The notes below the pieces were generated by a model. The model ran no database searches. It worked only from the letters and a program-made list of their open reading frames with translations, and was not told the DNA's origin. DNA of 22,122 bases from SURF-24 sp964537965 (GTDB taxonomy: Bacteria; Bacteroidota; Ignavibacteria; Ignavibacteriales; SURF-24), in NCBI GenBank assembly GCA_964537965.1, contig CAZIDB010000063.1, forward strand, positions 1-22,122. The letters run 5' to 3'. Both the position numbers and the translations under genes were made by a program. Each line of letters begins with the position of its first letter. The stretch's first letter is position 1. Below, one piece after another: positions 1 to 8,621 of this stretch.

Positions 1-786
1 ACAGGTAATTTAAAATCCGATATAAAGGCTGTTAATACATTAATCAAAGAATCTCCTAAAGTGCAGGACGAGATTAAAAAGAAATCACCGGTGCTTGCTG
101 TTTTAATGTCTGCAATTGTTCCGGGCGCCGGCCAGTATTATACTGAGAGTTATTGGAGAATACCAGTATACCTTGCAGTTGAAGCCACAGCTATTATTGC
201 CAACATTTATTACAATAAAAAAGGTGATGATGCCACTGAAGAATTCAAAGCATATGCTGACGAACATTGGAGTGTGGTAAGATATTCTGAATGGCTGAAT
301 ACTTTTGGAGCTGAATTAGCTAAACAGGAAGTACCACATATTACTATAGACCAGGATGCATCAAAAAAACCCTGGGAAAGAGTGAATTTTAAACAGGTTA
401 ATTCAGTTGAAGAAAAGGTAAGTACATTTTCTCACAGGCTTATTCCTTACGGCGAACAGCAATATTATGAACTTATAGGGAAATATAAACAATATAATCA
501 TGGCTGGGATAAAAGTGATCCTACAACCTCAGAATATATGACAAACGTACCACAACAAATGCTTGACTATTCCGATATGTTCAACCGGCCTGATGAGACA
601 TATTATAAATATGCTTCAATTGCTATTGGCGCTATAATAGTTAATCACCTTATAAGCGCTATTGATGCGGCTTTAAGTACAAACGCTTATAATAAAAGAA
701 TTGCTGCTAATGTTAGCTTGAAAAAATCTGAGTTTTATGGATACGTGGATATCTATCCCGAATTAAATTTAAACATAAGATTGTAG
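1..786 (+). CDS. DUF5683-like membrane protein, 5' partial
   Basis: The reading frame is open to the left edge: the 20 codons before the GTG at 61 contain no stop and there is no convincing Shine-Dalgarno before that GTG, so the gene most likely begins upstream of the window. About 261 residues are visible. A conserved-looking segment, KSPVLAVLMSAIVPGAGQYY, followed by YWRIPVYLAVEATAI, resembles the DUF5683 pattern (KSP..A...S..PG.GQ.Y...YW+IP) found in Bacteroidota proteins. There are hydrophobic, probably membrane-spanning, stretches near visible residues 30-70 and again around 205-225; the hydrophilic part between them is rich in Tyr and charged residues. The function of the family is not known to me. 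The next gene follows after 9 bp, so it is probably co-transcribed with the TerB-like gene and der. The family call is by pattern only. Confidence 0.7.
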   Translation, partial: TGNLKSDIKAVNTLIKESPKVQDEIKKKSPVLAVLMSAIVPGAGQYYTESYWRIPVYLAVEATAIIANIYYNKKGDDATEEFKAYADEHWSVVRYSEWLNTFGAELAKQEVPHITIDQDASKKPWERVNFKQVNSVEEKVSTFSHRLIPYGEQQYYELIGKYKQYNHGWDKSDPTTSEYMTNVPQQMLDYSDMFNRPDETYYKYASIAIGAIIVNHLISAIDAALSTNAYNKRIAANVSLKKSEFYGYVDIYPELNLNIRL

Positions 787-795
787 AGGGCAAAA

Positions 796-1176
796 ATGAT
801 CTTATCTGAACTTGATAAAGGAAAATATCTTAGAGGATTGCTTGTGCTTTCCAAAAAGGACAGGCAACTTACAATGGAAGAAAAGAATATCGTTAAGGAA
901 GTTGGTTCTTACCTTGGATATGATTCTGAATTTATACAAGAGTCAATCCAGAATATTTTAAGCAACAAGTATGTTATAGATGAACCGGTTGTTTTTTCAT
1001 CTGAGGAAGCTGCAAAACATTTTATAAATGATGGTTTGAAATTATCTTTTTGCGATACAGAGAATCCGGTTGAAGAATTAAAGTATATTACTAAGGTAGC
1101 TGAGCTAAATAAAATTGATTCTAAATGGTTTAGTTCCGAAATTTCAAGGCACGCAAAACATTCTAAAATTAATTAG
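796..1176 (+). CDS. Small helical protein, possibly TerB-like
   Basis: A 126-residue soluble protein starting at an ATG preceded by a good ribosome binding site (GAGGG, 6 nt upstream). It has no signal peptide or membrane segment. Residues about 15-52 (LSKKDRQLTMEEKNIVKEVG and onward) show the amphipathic pattern of a TerB-like domain, with helices separated by an acidic turn, although the acidic metal-binding positions of classical TerB are weak. The second half is a helical repeat with Cys, Trp and His residues and no recognised motif. It sits 9 bp after the DUF5683-like gene and 8 bp before der, so it shares their transcript. I do not recognise a specific function; the TerB resemblance is a suggestion only. 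Confidence 0.65.
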   Translation: MILSELDKGKYLRGLLVLSKKDRQLTMEEKNIVKEVGSYLGYDSEFIQESIQNILSNKYVIDEPVVFSSEEAAKHFINDGLKLSFCDTENPVEELKYITKVAELNKIDSKWFSSEISRHAKHSKIN

Positions 1177-1184
1177 GAAAAAGA

Positions 1185-2495
1185 ATGAGGGATCCTATAG
1201 TAGTTATAGTTGGAAGACCAAATGTTGGTAAATCAACTTTGTTCAACCGGCTTACAGGTTCAAATGAAGCTATTGTTGATGATGTTAGCGGCGTTACACG
1301 CGATAGAAAATTTGGTGAGGTTGACTGGAGCGGCAAAATATTCCGGTTGATTGATACTGGTGGGTACGTGCCTAATTCACCGGATTTGTTTGAGACGGCA
1401 ATACGTGAACAGGTTGAAATTGCTATCGCTGAAGCTGATTTAATTTTATTCATTGTGGATGCTAAAAGCGGTATCAATCCCATTGATAACGAAATTGCAG
1501 ATATGCTCAGGTCATCAAATAAAAAGACGATGCTTATAGTTAATAAGATTGATTCCGAGAAGATGGAAATGAATTCGGCTGAGTTTTACAGTCTTGGGTT
1601 AAATGAAGTATATGATATTTCCGCTAAGGTTGGCAGGAAGATTGGCGACCTGCTTGATATTATTCTAAGCAAACTTACATTTCCTGAAGAACAGGCACCG
1701 GATAACAGGGTTAGAATTGCAATTGTCGGAAGACCAAATGTTGGTAAATCATCTTTAACCAATTCATTGCTTGGTTACGACAGAAGTATTGTTACAAATA
1801 TTCCGGGTACAACAAGGGATAGTATCGACTCCATTTTAAAATATTATGGTGAAGAATATATTTTGGTTGATACTGCAGGGATGAGAAGAAAAACAAAGAT
1901 AGATGAAAGCATTGAGTTTTATTCCAACGTAAGAAGTTTAAAGGCAATTGGCGATTGCGATGTCGCTATAATTCTTATTGATGCAAAACTTGGATTGGAA
2001 AAACAAGACCAGAGAATAATTGATGAAGCGGTTTCGAGAAGAAAAGGCATTATAATCGCTGTAAACAAATGGGACCTTATTGAAAAGGATTCCAATACAG
2101 CAAAGAAGAAAGAAGATGAGTTGAGAGAGAAACTCGGCAATATTGATTATGCACCGATCATTTTTATTTCAGCTTTAACAAAACAGAGGATTTATAATCT
2201 TATAGAACTTAGTAAATCTGTTTACAATGAAAAGAATAAGAAAATTCCAACAAGTGAATTGAACAGTGTTCTTCTTGAAGAAATCGAATCTTTTCCGCCT
2301 CCGTCAACTCCTACTGGTAAAGAAGTTAAGATTAAATATATAACTCAGGTTGGTCAGAACTACCCGATATTTTTATTTTTTGCAAACCAGCCAAAGTTTA
2401 TTCAGGATAATTATAAAAGGCATCTTGAAAAAACCATTCGAAAACATTTCGGTTTTACCGGTGTTCCTATTTTGATAAGCTTCAGAGAAAAATAA
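1185..2495 (+). CDS. der: GTPase Der (EngA), 50S ribosome assembly
   Basis: A 436-residue protein with the tandem G-domain architecture unique to Der. G domain 1 has GRPNVGKS (10-17), DTGG (57-60) and NKID (120-123). G domain 2 has a second GRPNVGKS (182-189), DTAG (229-232) and NKWD (294-297). A C-terminal KH-like domain (about 350-436) contains FPPPSTPTGKEVKIKYITQ and ends in the FGFTGVPI segment typical of the family. Der binds GTP in both domains and acts in maturation of the large ribosomal subunit. Length is normal. The ATG follows an AGGA motif 7 nt upstream and lies 8 bp after the preceding gene. All GTP-binding motifs are intact and I see nothing anomalous. Confidence 0.97.
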   Translation: MRDPIVVIVGRPNVGKSTLFNRLTGSNEAIVDDVSGVTRDRKFGEVDWSGKIFRLIDTGGYVPNSPDLFETAIREQVEIAIAEADLILFIVDAKSGINPIDNEIADMLRSSNKKTMLIVNKIDSEKMEMNSAEFYSLGLNEVYDISAKVGRKIGDLLDIILSKLTFPEEQAPDNRVRIAIVGRPNVGKSSLTNSLLGYDRSIVTNIPGTTRDSIDSILKYYGEEYILVDTAGMRRKTKIDESIEFYSNVRSLKAIGDCDVAIILIDAKLGLEKQDQRIIDEAVSRRKGIIIAVNKWDLIEKDSNTAKKKEDELREKLGNIDYAPIIFISALTKQRIYNLIELSKSVYNEKNKKIPTSELNSVLLEEIESFPPPSTPTGKEVKIKYITQVGQNYPIFLFFANQPKFIQDNYKRHLEKTIRKHFGFTGVPILISFREK

Positions 2496-2584
2496 GTCTC
2501 CGGAAATATCCAAGGCTGATTTGTTTCTAAAGCTAATCTATCATTTATCCGGGTTCAGATGTATGAATTCTTCATTGTTTCCAT

Positions 2585-2628
2585 CCTTAATAAAACCAAA
2601 ATCATTTTGATTAAGGTTTATTTTTCTG
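2585..2628 (+). terminator. Possible weak terminator after der
   Basis: CCTTAAT (2585-2591) pairs perfectly with ATTAAGG (2610-2616). A second internal stem, CAAAA (2597-2601) with TTTTG (2605-2609), sits inside it. The hairpin is followed by the T-rich TTTATTTTTC. The stem is AT-rich and has an unpaired AAAAC on one side, so it is weak; it does lie in the 210-bp gap between der and upp, where a transcript end is expected. Confidence 0.35.
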
Positions 2629-2651
2629 TTCACCTTAATTTAAATTATAAT
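2623..2651 (+). promoter_or_regulatory. Candidate promoter for upp
   Basis: A perfect -10 hexamer TATAAT lies at 2646-2651, about 55 bp before the upp start codon. The -35 region 17 bp upstream (2623-2628, TTTCTG) is poor. A Bacteroidetes-type -7 element, TAAATTTG (2669-2676, pattern TAnnTTTG), lies further downstream and is an alternative, though no matching -33 element is visible. Only the gap position and the -10 match support this. Confidence 0.3.
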
Positions 2652-2705
2652 AACTACATCTATTTTGTTAAATTTGAACAAAAAATTAAACATTTATAGG
2701 TAAGC

Positions 2706-3332
2706 ATGGAAAATATTTCAGTCCTTAATCACCCTATTATAAAACGGGATTTAACGATATTGCGGGATAAATCCACCGACACCTACTTCTTTCGGTCGGC
2801 TTTACATCGCATTTCCTCCATTCTTGCATTCGAAATAAGCAAAGATTTTAGCACAGATGAATATGAAGTTGAAACACCGTTGGAAAGAACTACTGGTTAT
2901 AAACTTTCGGATGAAATAGTGATAGTGCCTGTCCTTAGGGCAGGGCTCAGCATGGTAAATTCTTTCCTTGAAATAATTCCTGAAGCTAAAGTTGGTCATA
3001 TAGGTATTCAAAGAAATGAAATTACATTAGAGCCAATGGATTATTATTACAAAACTCCACCCAACATTCATAATTCGCTTACAATTTTAGTGGATCCGAT
3101 GCTTGCAACGGGTGGAAGCAGTTCTGCCGCATTAACCTATCTTAAAAACAGGGGAGCAAAGAATTGTATTTTTGCCTGTTTAGTTGCTGCTCCACAGGGC
3201 GTAACAAGAATCTGTAAAGATCATCCCGACGTTAAAATTTATACAGCAGTAATTGACAGAACACTGAACGAAAAAGGTTACATCTTACCAGGTTTGGGTG
3301 ACGCAGGGGACAGAACGTTTGGTACTTTATAG
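2706..3332 (+). CDS. upp: Uracil phosphoribosyltransferase
   Basis: A 208-residue type I phosphoribosyltransferase of the Upp family, which converts uracil and PRPP to UMP and pyrophosphate in pyrimidine salvage. The PRPP-binding loop DPMLATGGS is at 130-138. VPVLRAGLSMV (74-84) matches the conserved segment of UPRTases, and the uracil-recognition tail YILPGLGDAGDR (192-203) is intact. Length is normal. The ATG follows an AGG Shine-Dalgarno 5 nt upstream. The gene follows a 210-bp gap with a candidate promoter, so it probably starts its own transcript; its 3' end overlaps the start of the next gene, an exported TPR protein with no obvious connection to pyrimidine salvage. Confidence 0.96.
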   Translation: MENISVLNHPIIKRDLTILRDKSTDTYFFRSALHRISSILAFEISKDFSTDEYEVETPLERTTGYKLSDEIVIVPVLRAGLSMVNSFLEIIPEAKVGHIGIQRNEITLEPMDYYYKTPPNIHNSLTILVDPMLATGGSSSAALTYLKNRGAKNCIFACLVAAPQGVTRICKDHPDVKIYTAVIDRTLNEKGYILPGLGDAGDRTFGTL

Positions 3333-4335
3333 AATTATCATAATACTCTTGATCTCAACTTTATCATTTTCTCAGGTTCACCCGGATAAAAATGTTGACA
3401 ACCTGATTCGAAAAGGAATTCATAACCTTGTTAATCATAATTATGAGAAGGCGCTTGGAAATTTTAAGATATTAACAAAAGAGTATTCCCGTTTACCGCT
3501 TGGTGATATTTTTACCGCGGCAGTTTTTATTGCAGAAGCAAGTGATTATGGTGAAAAAGCTGATATTGATACGATAGACAAACTGATAGTCCGTGCAGAT
3601 GAGAAAGCAAAGATTCTTTATGAAGCAGCTCCGGATGATTTATGGAATAATTATTATTGTGCATTGGTTAAAGGTTACTCTGCCTACTTCGAAGCTTTGA
3701 ATGATAATTACATTACTGCATTTGCAGACGGTCTAAGTTCAATCTCTTACTTTGAAAAATGTATTGAGAAGGATTCCTCATTTTATGAAGCTTACCTTGC
3801 ACTTGGAATATATAAATACTGGCGTAGTGAAAAAACCGCTTCATTAACCTGGCTCCCGTTTATTGAAGATGAACGGGAAATAGGAATTAAATTTCTTAAA
3901 TTCGCTTTGAAGCATGATAGCTATAATTCCTACCTGGGGATTAATTCTCTGCTCTGGATTTATATAAATCAAAAAGAATATATTAAAGCGATTAATGTTG
4001 TTGAAAATTCCGGGAATAAATTTAAGGATTGCCGGTTCCTCAAATGGGCATGGGCAGATGCTTACCAGAGGATTGACAAGAAGAAAGCAATAAGTATCTA
4101 CTATGAACTGCTTAATTTTTATGATAGTATGCCGGGGCAGAACCATTTAAACGAAATAGTTTTGAAACATAAAATTGCAATGTTATATGAGCAAACCGGT
4201 GAATTAAAGAAAGCATTGAAACAATGCGATGAAATATTAGGCTTAAAATCATTGAACGGATATGTTAAAGAGAATTTGCACGAAAGACTTGAACGGGTTG
4301 AATCATTAAAAATGAAACTTGGCAATTCAAAATAA
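3319..4335 (+). CDS. Exported TPR-like repeat protein
   Basis: About 338 residues. The frame is open from a GTG at 3298, but I prefer the TTG at 3319: it has a good Shine-Dalgarno inside upp (AGGGGA at 3305-3310, 8 nt spacing), and starting there gives a compact signal peptide, MVLYRIIIILLISTLSFS, with cleavage expected near SFS-Q. Downstream it consists of paired amphipathic helices of the tetratricopeptide type, for example the region after NYEKALGNFKILTKEY, the stretch SFYEAYLALGIYKYWRSEKT, and a C-terminal IAMLYEQTGELKKALKQC. No catalytic motif is seen, so a periplasmic or envelope scaffold role is an inference. It overlaps upp by 14 bp (35 bp with the GTG), so its translation may be coupled to that gene. 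No specific family is recognised. Confidence 0.8.
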   Translation: MVLYRIIIILLISTLSFSQVHPDKNVDNLIRKGIHNLVNHNYEKALGNFKILTKEYSRLPLGDIFTAAVFIAEASDYGEKADIDTIDKLIVRADEKAKILYEAAPDDLWNNYYCALVKGYSAYFEALNDNYITAFADGLSSISYFEKCIEKDSSFYEAYLALGIYKYWRSEKTASLTWLPFIEDEREIGIKFLKFALKHDSYNSYLGINSLLWIYINQKEYIKAINVVENSGNKFKDCRFLKWAWADAYQRIDKKKAISIYYELLNFYDSMPGQNHLNEIVLKHKIAMLYEQTGELKKALKQCDEILGLKSLNGYVKENLHERLERVESLKMKLGNSK

Positions 4336-4410
4336 ATATATGTTTTTAATATTTCGTGTATCCGGTGGAATAAAAAATTAGTTGAATGATTAAGTACAAA
4401 GCATTGGCTA

Positions 4411-4438
4411 TTGATTTTCTTTCAATTTGTAATATATT
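4411..4438 (+). promoter_or_regulatory. Candidate sigma-70-type promoter for rel
   Basis: TTGATT (4411-4416), a 16-bp spacer and TATATT (4433-4438) lie 25 bp before the rel start codon in a 128-bp gap. Matches are 4/6 and 5/6 to the housekeeping consensus. It would give a short untranslated leader of about 18 nt, which fits the lack of a clear Shine-Dalgarno before the rel ATG. It might drive the whole rel-ruvX-YbbR-tmk-protease run. Confidence 0.4.
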
Positions 4439-4463
4439 AGCGGTTAGTTTAGATTAGTTTGAT

Positions 4464-6644
4464 ATGATTTCAAATGTAACAAAAAATAAGAAATTGCTTG
4501 ACGACCTGATAATTACCTGCAGGAATAACCTGCCAAGTGTAAATACAGAGTTGATTACAAAAGCATTTGAATTAAGCCTTGAAGCTCATAAGAATGACAG
4601 CAGGGCATCCGGTGAGCCATACTTTACCCATCCTTATGAAGTTGCAATGATTATTGCTAAGGAAATTCCGCTTGATGATATTTCTGTTGTAAGCGCTTTG
4701 TTGCATGATGTTATTGAAGATTCTGATTTTGACTTATCCTTTATTTCCAAGGAATTTGGTAAAGAGGTTGCAGAAATTGTTGATGGGGTTACAAAAATAG
4801 GCGGCATCTTTAAGGGGCAGGAAATTTCCCAGGCAGAAAATTACAGGAAAATGCTTCTTTCTATGGTAAAGGATATAAGAGTTATTCTTGTAAAGTTTGC
4901 TGACAGACTTCATAATATGCGAACGCTTGAATTCGTGAATCCTGATAAGCAGCGAAGAATTGCACAGGAAACATTAGAAATCTACGCCCCGTTTTCTCAT
5001 CGGTTTGGATTGGCAAAAGTAAAATGGGAACTGGAAGATCTTGCATTCAAATATCTGAATAAAGAAGCTTATGAGGACCTTGTCAGAAAAATCAAGAACA
5101 AGAGAAAGGAACGCGAAAGTTATATCGCAAGATTTACCGCGCCAATTATTGAAAAGCTTAAAGAACATAAGATAGATTTCGAAATAAGCGGAAGACCAAA
5201 ACATCTTTACAGCATTTACAGAAAGATGATTAAACGTAACAAACCGTTCGAAGAAATATATGATTTGTTTGCTGTTAGAATAATTATTGAAAGCAACGAC
5301 ACTAATGAATGTTATTATGTGCTTGGAATTGTAAATTCAATTTATACTCCCGTACCGGATAGATTTAAAGATTATATCTCTATCCCCAAAACAAACAATT
5401 ACCAATCAATTCATTCAACCGTAATTGATACACAGGGAAGAATGGTTGAAGTTCAGATTCGTACAAATAAAATGCACGAAGTTGCAGAAAAAGGTGTGGC
5501 TGCGCATTGGAAGTATAAAGAAAATAAATTTACATCGGATTCAAATCTCGAAAACTGGGTTAACTGGATCAGAGATGTTTTTGAAAGCGCATCCAAAGAT
5601 GAAGCAAGCAAAGAATTATTGGCAAGTTTTAAGTTAAATCTTTACCAGGATGAAATTTATATTTTTACACCTAAAGGAGATTTACGCCGATTACCCGTTA
5701 ACTCTACTCCAGTGGATTTTGCCTTTGAAATACACAGTAAAGTTGGATACCATTGTATTGGTGCAAAGGTAAACGGAAAAATTGTTCCGTTGGACACGCC
5801 CCTCCACAGCGGCGACCAGGTTGACATTATAACATCTAAGAACCAGCATCCGAATAAAAGCTGGATGTTGTTTGTAAAAACTCATAAAGCAAAAGCTGCA
5901 ATCAGACGGTGGATAAATAAAGAGGAAGAACAACTTGTTGAAACCGGCAAAGACATCTGGGAGAAAAAACTTAAGAAATATAAGTTAACCTATAACAATG
6001 ATGATGTAACGAAATTTGCAAATTCACAGAAATATGAGAATTCAATCCAGTTATATAAAGCAATAGCATTGGATAAGGTTAACCTTGATGATCTTCTTCT
6101 TCCGAAAAAGGAGAAGGAAGTTAAGGATGAAACCAAGGAACTTGAATTTGATAACTTTGCAACTATTGCCCGGACTGATGCCGGCGCAATTCTTATTGAT
6201 GGTTCTAATCAGAATGTTAAGTATTCTTTTGCAAAGTGCTGTAATCCAATTCCGGGTGATCCAATTGTAGGTTATATTACCATTGGTGAAGGAATTAAGA
6301 TTCATAGAAAAACCTGTACAGATTTAATTAATTCAGTTAAGAAAGGGGGCGACAGGCTTGTACCGGTTCAGTGGCCAACTGCAGATGACTCATTGTTTGT
6401 TGCGGGAATATCAATAGTAGGAGAAGATTCGCCGGGTATACTTAAAGATATTTCCCATAGTATAACTTCTTATCATGATACAAATATAAAATCTGTTAAC
6501 ATTACGGCAAATAATTCTATGTTCAAAGGCGCTATTACTTTATATGTAAAGAACCTTGATCACCTTTCCCGTATTGTTGAACGGCTGAAAAAGAATAAAG
6601 GGATTTATTCTGTTGAAAGATTTGATAGTACAACCTCAGGCTGA
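4464..6644 (+). CDS. rel: Bifunctional (p)ppGpp synthetase/hydrolase Rel
   Basis: A 726-residue long RelA/SpoT homologue. The N-terminal hydrolase domain has His56 (THP), the HDVIED motif (81-86) and Asp147 in ADRLHN, so the metal-dependent ppGpp hydrolase should be active. The synthetase domain follows (about 235-345) with GRPKHLYSIYRKM, the RFKD motif (300-303) and NNYQSIHS. RxKD, rather than the acidic ExDD of mono-functional RelA, is the known mark of bifunctional Rel. A TGS domain spans about 397-458; a conserved Cys/His region with KCCNPIPGDPIVGYIT comes next and an ACT domain ends the protein. Since this is the only such gene here and both sites look intact, it probably makes and degrades the stringent alarmone. 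ruvX follows after 9 bp. Confidence 0.97.
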   Translation: MISNVTKNKKLLDDLIITCRNNLPSVNTELITKAFELSLEAHKNDSRASGEPYFTHPYEVAMIIAKEIPLDDISVVSALLHDVIEDSDFDLSFISKEFGKEVAEIVDGVTKIGGIFKGQEISQAENYRKMLLSMVKDIRVILVKFADRLHNMRTLEFVNPDKQRRIAQETLEIYAPFSHRFGLAKVKWELEDLAFKYLNKEAYEDLVRKIKNKRKERESYIARFTAPIIEKLKEHKIDFEISGRPKHLYSIYRKMIKRNKPFEEIYDLFAVRIIIESNDTNECYYVLGIVNSIYTPVPDRFKDYISIPKTNNYQSIHSTVIDTQGRMVEVQIRTNKMHEVAEKGVAAHWKYKENKFTSDSNLENWVNWIRDVFESASKDEASKELLASFKLNLYQDEIYIFTPKGDLRRLPVNSTPVDFAFEIHSKVGYHCIGAKVNGKIVPLDTPLHSGDQVDIITSKNQHPNKSWMLFVKTHKAKAAIRRWINKEEEQLVETGKDIWEKKLKKYKLTYNNDDVTKFANSQKYENSIQLYKAIALDKVNLDDLLLPKKEKEVKDETKELEFDNFATIARTDAGAILIDGSNQNVKYSFAKCCNPIPGDPIVGYITIGEGIKIHRKTCTDLINSVKKGGDRLVPVQWPTADDSLFVAGISIVGEDSPGILKDISHSITSYHDTNIKSVNITANNSMFKGAITLYVKNLDHLSRIVERLKKNKGIYSVERFDSTTSG

Positions 6645-6653
6645 TTTCTAAAA

Positions 6654-7070
6654 ATGGAAACAAGAATTTTAGCAATAGATTACGGATTAAAAAGAATCGG
6701 ATTAGCGCTGTCTGATCCGCTTAAAATATTTGCCTATCCATTTAAGACTTTAAGTAATGATAACAAGTTTTTTTATGTTTTAAAAGAATTGGTGGATATT
6801 CAGGGAATTACTGAAATAGTTGTCGGTTATCCGCTTAAGGAAAACGGAGAGAAATCTTCAAGTACATTAGAAGTAGAAAAATTTGTACTTAGGTTAAAAG
6901 AGAATTTTAAGATCGATATCATTTTGCGGGATGAGCGATATACTTCAGAACTTGCCAAACAGAATATTCTGCAAAGTGTAACTAAAAAAAAGAAAAGACA
7001 GGATAAAGGTTTGGTAGACCGTAATGCTGCAAGTATTTTTCTTCAGGAATATCTTGACGAGAAAAAATGA
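6654..7070 (+). CDS. ruvX: RuvX/YqgF-family putative pre-16S rRNA nuclease
   Basis: A 138-residue RNase H-fold protein of the YqgF/RuvX family, whose E. coli member takes part in 16S rRNA 5'-end maturation and which is also annotated as a Holliday junction resolvase. The motif ILAIDYGLKRIGLALSD contains the first catalytic Asp (Asp9); DERYTS (93-98) supplies the second acidic position; VDRNAASIFLQEYL carries the third (Asp122). Length is normal. The ATG is 9 bp after rel. Its last four bases, ATGA, overlap the start of the YbbR-domain gene, so the two are likely translationally coupled. Which activity applies in this organism cannot be read from the sequence. Confidence 0.93.
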   Translation: METRILAIDYGLKRIGLALSDPLKIFAYPFKTLSNDNKFFYVLKELVDIQGITEIVVGYPLKENGEKSSSTLEVEKFVLRLKENFKIDIILRDERYTSELAKQNILQSVTKKKKRQDKGLVDRNAASIFLQEYLDEKK

Positions 7071-7990
7071 ATATTATAATGAACAAAAAAATATTTAGCA
7101 TATCTGCAATTATTATTTTTTCAATTGTACTGTGGGGATCAGTATCGTTATCATATTATTATACTACGACTATAACTGTTCCATTAAAAATAACAAACCT
7201 GCCCGATGGTTTTATTGTCGGTTCTGCCACGGAAAAAGAAGTTACTATTAATCTAAGGGGAGAGGGCTGGAAACTTCTGTCGCTTTTCTGGGGCTCTAAA
7301 CCGGAATTTAAAATACCGATTGGTACCCGTTACGATGGTGAAACCTACTACCTGAAAGATGCAATTAAAGAAAATAACTGGCTCGATAATAATATCCAGG
7401 TATTTGACATATCACCTACAAAAATGTCATTCGGTATAGAACGCATAAGAGAGAAGAGAATTAAAATTTATCCTGACGTAAATTTATCTTTCAAACAGGA
7501 TTATATACTTGGAAGCGATATTTCAATTTCACCTGAATCTATACTTGTATTTGGAACCAGAAACCAGCTAAGTGGAATTGACAGCCTTCCGACAATCAAA
7601 AAATATTATTCTGATCTTGAATCGAGCGTTGATGAGCAGATTGAAATCCAGCCAGTTGACGGATTAACTTATGAATCTAATTACTGCTCTTTAAATTTTG
7701 ATGTGCAGAAAGTTGCGGACAAAACATTTGAAAATCTTGAAGTTGAAATAACAAATACTCCGCCGTCAAGGGAATTATTACTTTTTCCAAATAAAATATC
7801 TTTAATTTTACGCGGAGGAATTAATATACTTGGCAAACTTAAGAACGAGGAAATAAAAGCTTCTGTGGATTTCCGTAAAGTGTTGCAGGATACTACCGGT
7901 TCGGTTGCTCCTGCGTTAACAATTCCAAAGTTCTTAAAAGTTGTTGAAGTTAAACCTGAATTTCTAAAATATATAATTAAAAAATATTAG
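7067..7990 (+). CDS. YbbR-domain membrane-anchored protein
   Basis: A 307-residue protein with a lysine-tagged single membrane anchor at about residues 8-28 (KKIFSISAIIIFSIVLWG) and a long extracytoplasmic part rich in beta strands. TTITVPLKITNLPDGFIVGS followed by VTINLRGEGWKLLSL resembles the YbbR repeat; a second repeat is suggested by the EVEITNTPPSR and SLILRGGINILGKLK segments. In Firmicutes the YbbR protein CdaR regulates the c-di-AMP cyclase CdaA, but no cyclase gene is in this window, so a role here is unproven. The start ATG overlaps the ruvX stop (ATGA); an ATG 12 bp further on is a possible alternative. tmk follows 1 bp after its stop codon. Confidence 0.75.
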   Translation: MNIIMNKKIFSISAIIIFSIVLWGSVSLSYYYTTTITVPLKITNLPDGFIVGSATEKEVTINLRGEGWKLLSLFWGSKPEFKIPIGTRYDGETYYLKDAIKENNWLDNNIQVFDISPTKMSFGIERIREKRIKIYPDVNLSFKQDYILGSDISISPESILVFGTRNQLSGIDSLPTIKKYYSDLESSVDEQIEIQPVDGLTYESNYCSLNFDVQKVADKTFENLEVEITNTPPSRELLLFPNKISLILRGGINILGKLKNEEIKASVDFRKVLQDTTGSVAPALTIPKFLKVVEVKPEFLKYIIKKY

Positions 7991-7991
7991 T

Positions 7992-8621
7992 ATGCTTATT
8001 AGTTTTGAAGGATTGGATTTTTGCGGTAAATCTACCCAGGTAGAATTGTTGGTAAATTATTTGAATAACTGCGGGAAAAAAGTTAAAGTTATAAGAGAGC
8101 CCGGCGGTACTGTAATCTCTGAGAAGATACGGGATATTTTATTAGATAAAAAAAATGATAAGATGCATATTGAAACAGAGATATTGTTGTTTTCGGCAAG
8201 CCGTGCACAACTTGTAAGAGAAGTTATTCAACCGTATTTAAATGATGGTTATTATGTTATCACGGATAGATTTTACGATTCAACAACTGCTTACCAGGGT
8301 TTCGGAAGGCAAATTCCTTTGGACTTTGTAGAGAAGATAAATATGTTCGCTGTTGGCGGCACAATTCCCCGGATTACTTTTTTTATTGATATCCCGATTG
8401 AAGAATCTGATAAGAGAAAAAAATTAAGGAATGGTGGCGAATTAGACAGGATTGAAATGTCCCAGCGGAGTTTTTATGAGAAGGTGAGAGAAGGTTATTT
8501 GCATCTTGCCGAAAAGGAAAAACGATTCAGAATAATTGACGGACTTAAGCATATAGATGAAATTCATGAAATAATAATTAATGACATCAGTGAATTAGAA
8601 ATGAAGACAGGAGTGAAGTAA
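7992..8621 (+). CDS. tmk: Thymidylate kinase
   Basis: A 209-residue dTMP kinase, which phosphorylates dTMP to dTDP for DNA synthesis. The P-loop is at residues 7-14 in FEGLDFCGKSTQ, the nucleotide-binding REPGGT is at 35-40, and the DR-type motif TDRFYDSTTAYQG starts at 91. The lid region KRKKLRNGGELDRIE is present near residue 140-155. The P-loop reads LDFCGKST where most thymidylate kinases have a Gly directly after the Asp (DGxGKST); the core GxxxxGKS pattern is kept, so I expect activity. It sits 1 bp after the YbbR-domain gene and its stop codon abuts the start of the protease gene. Confidence 0.95.
   Translation: MLISFEGLDFCGKSTQVELLVNYLNNCGKKVKVIREPGGTVISEKIRDILLDKKNDKMHIETEILLFSASRAQLVREVIQPYLNDGYYVITDRFYDSTTAYQGFGRQIPLDFVEKINMFAVGGTIPRITFFIDIPIEESDKRKKLRNGGELDRIEMSQRSFYEKVREGYLHLAEKEKRFRIIDGLKHIDEIHEIIINDISELEMKTGVK

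Noticed and set aside
61..786. GTG at 61 as the true start of the first gene
   Set aside because: The frame is open upstream to base 1 and there is no ribosome binding site before the GTG; the gene is more likely cut by the window edge.
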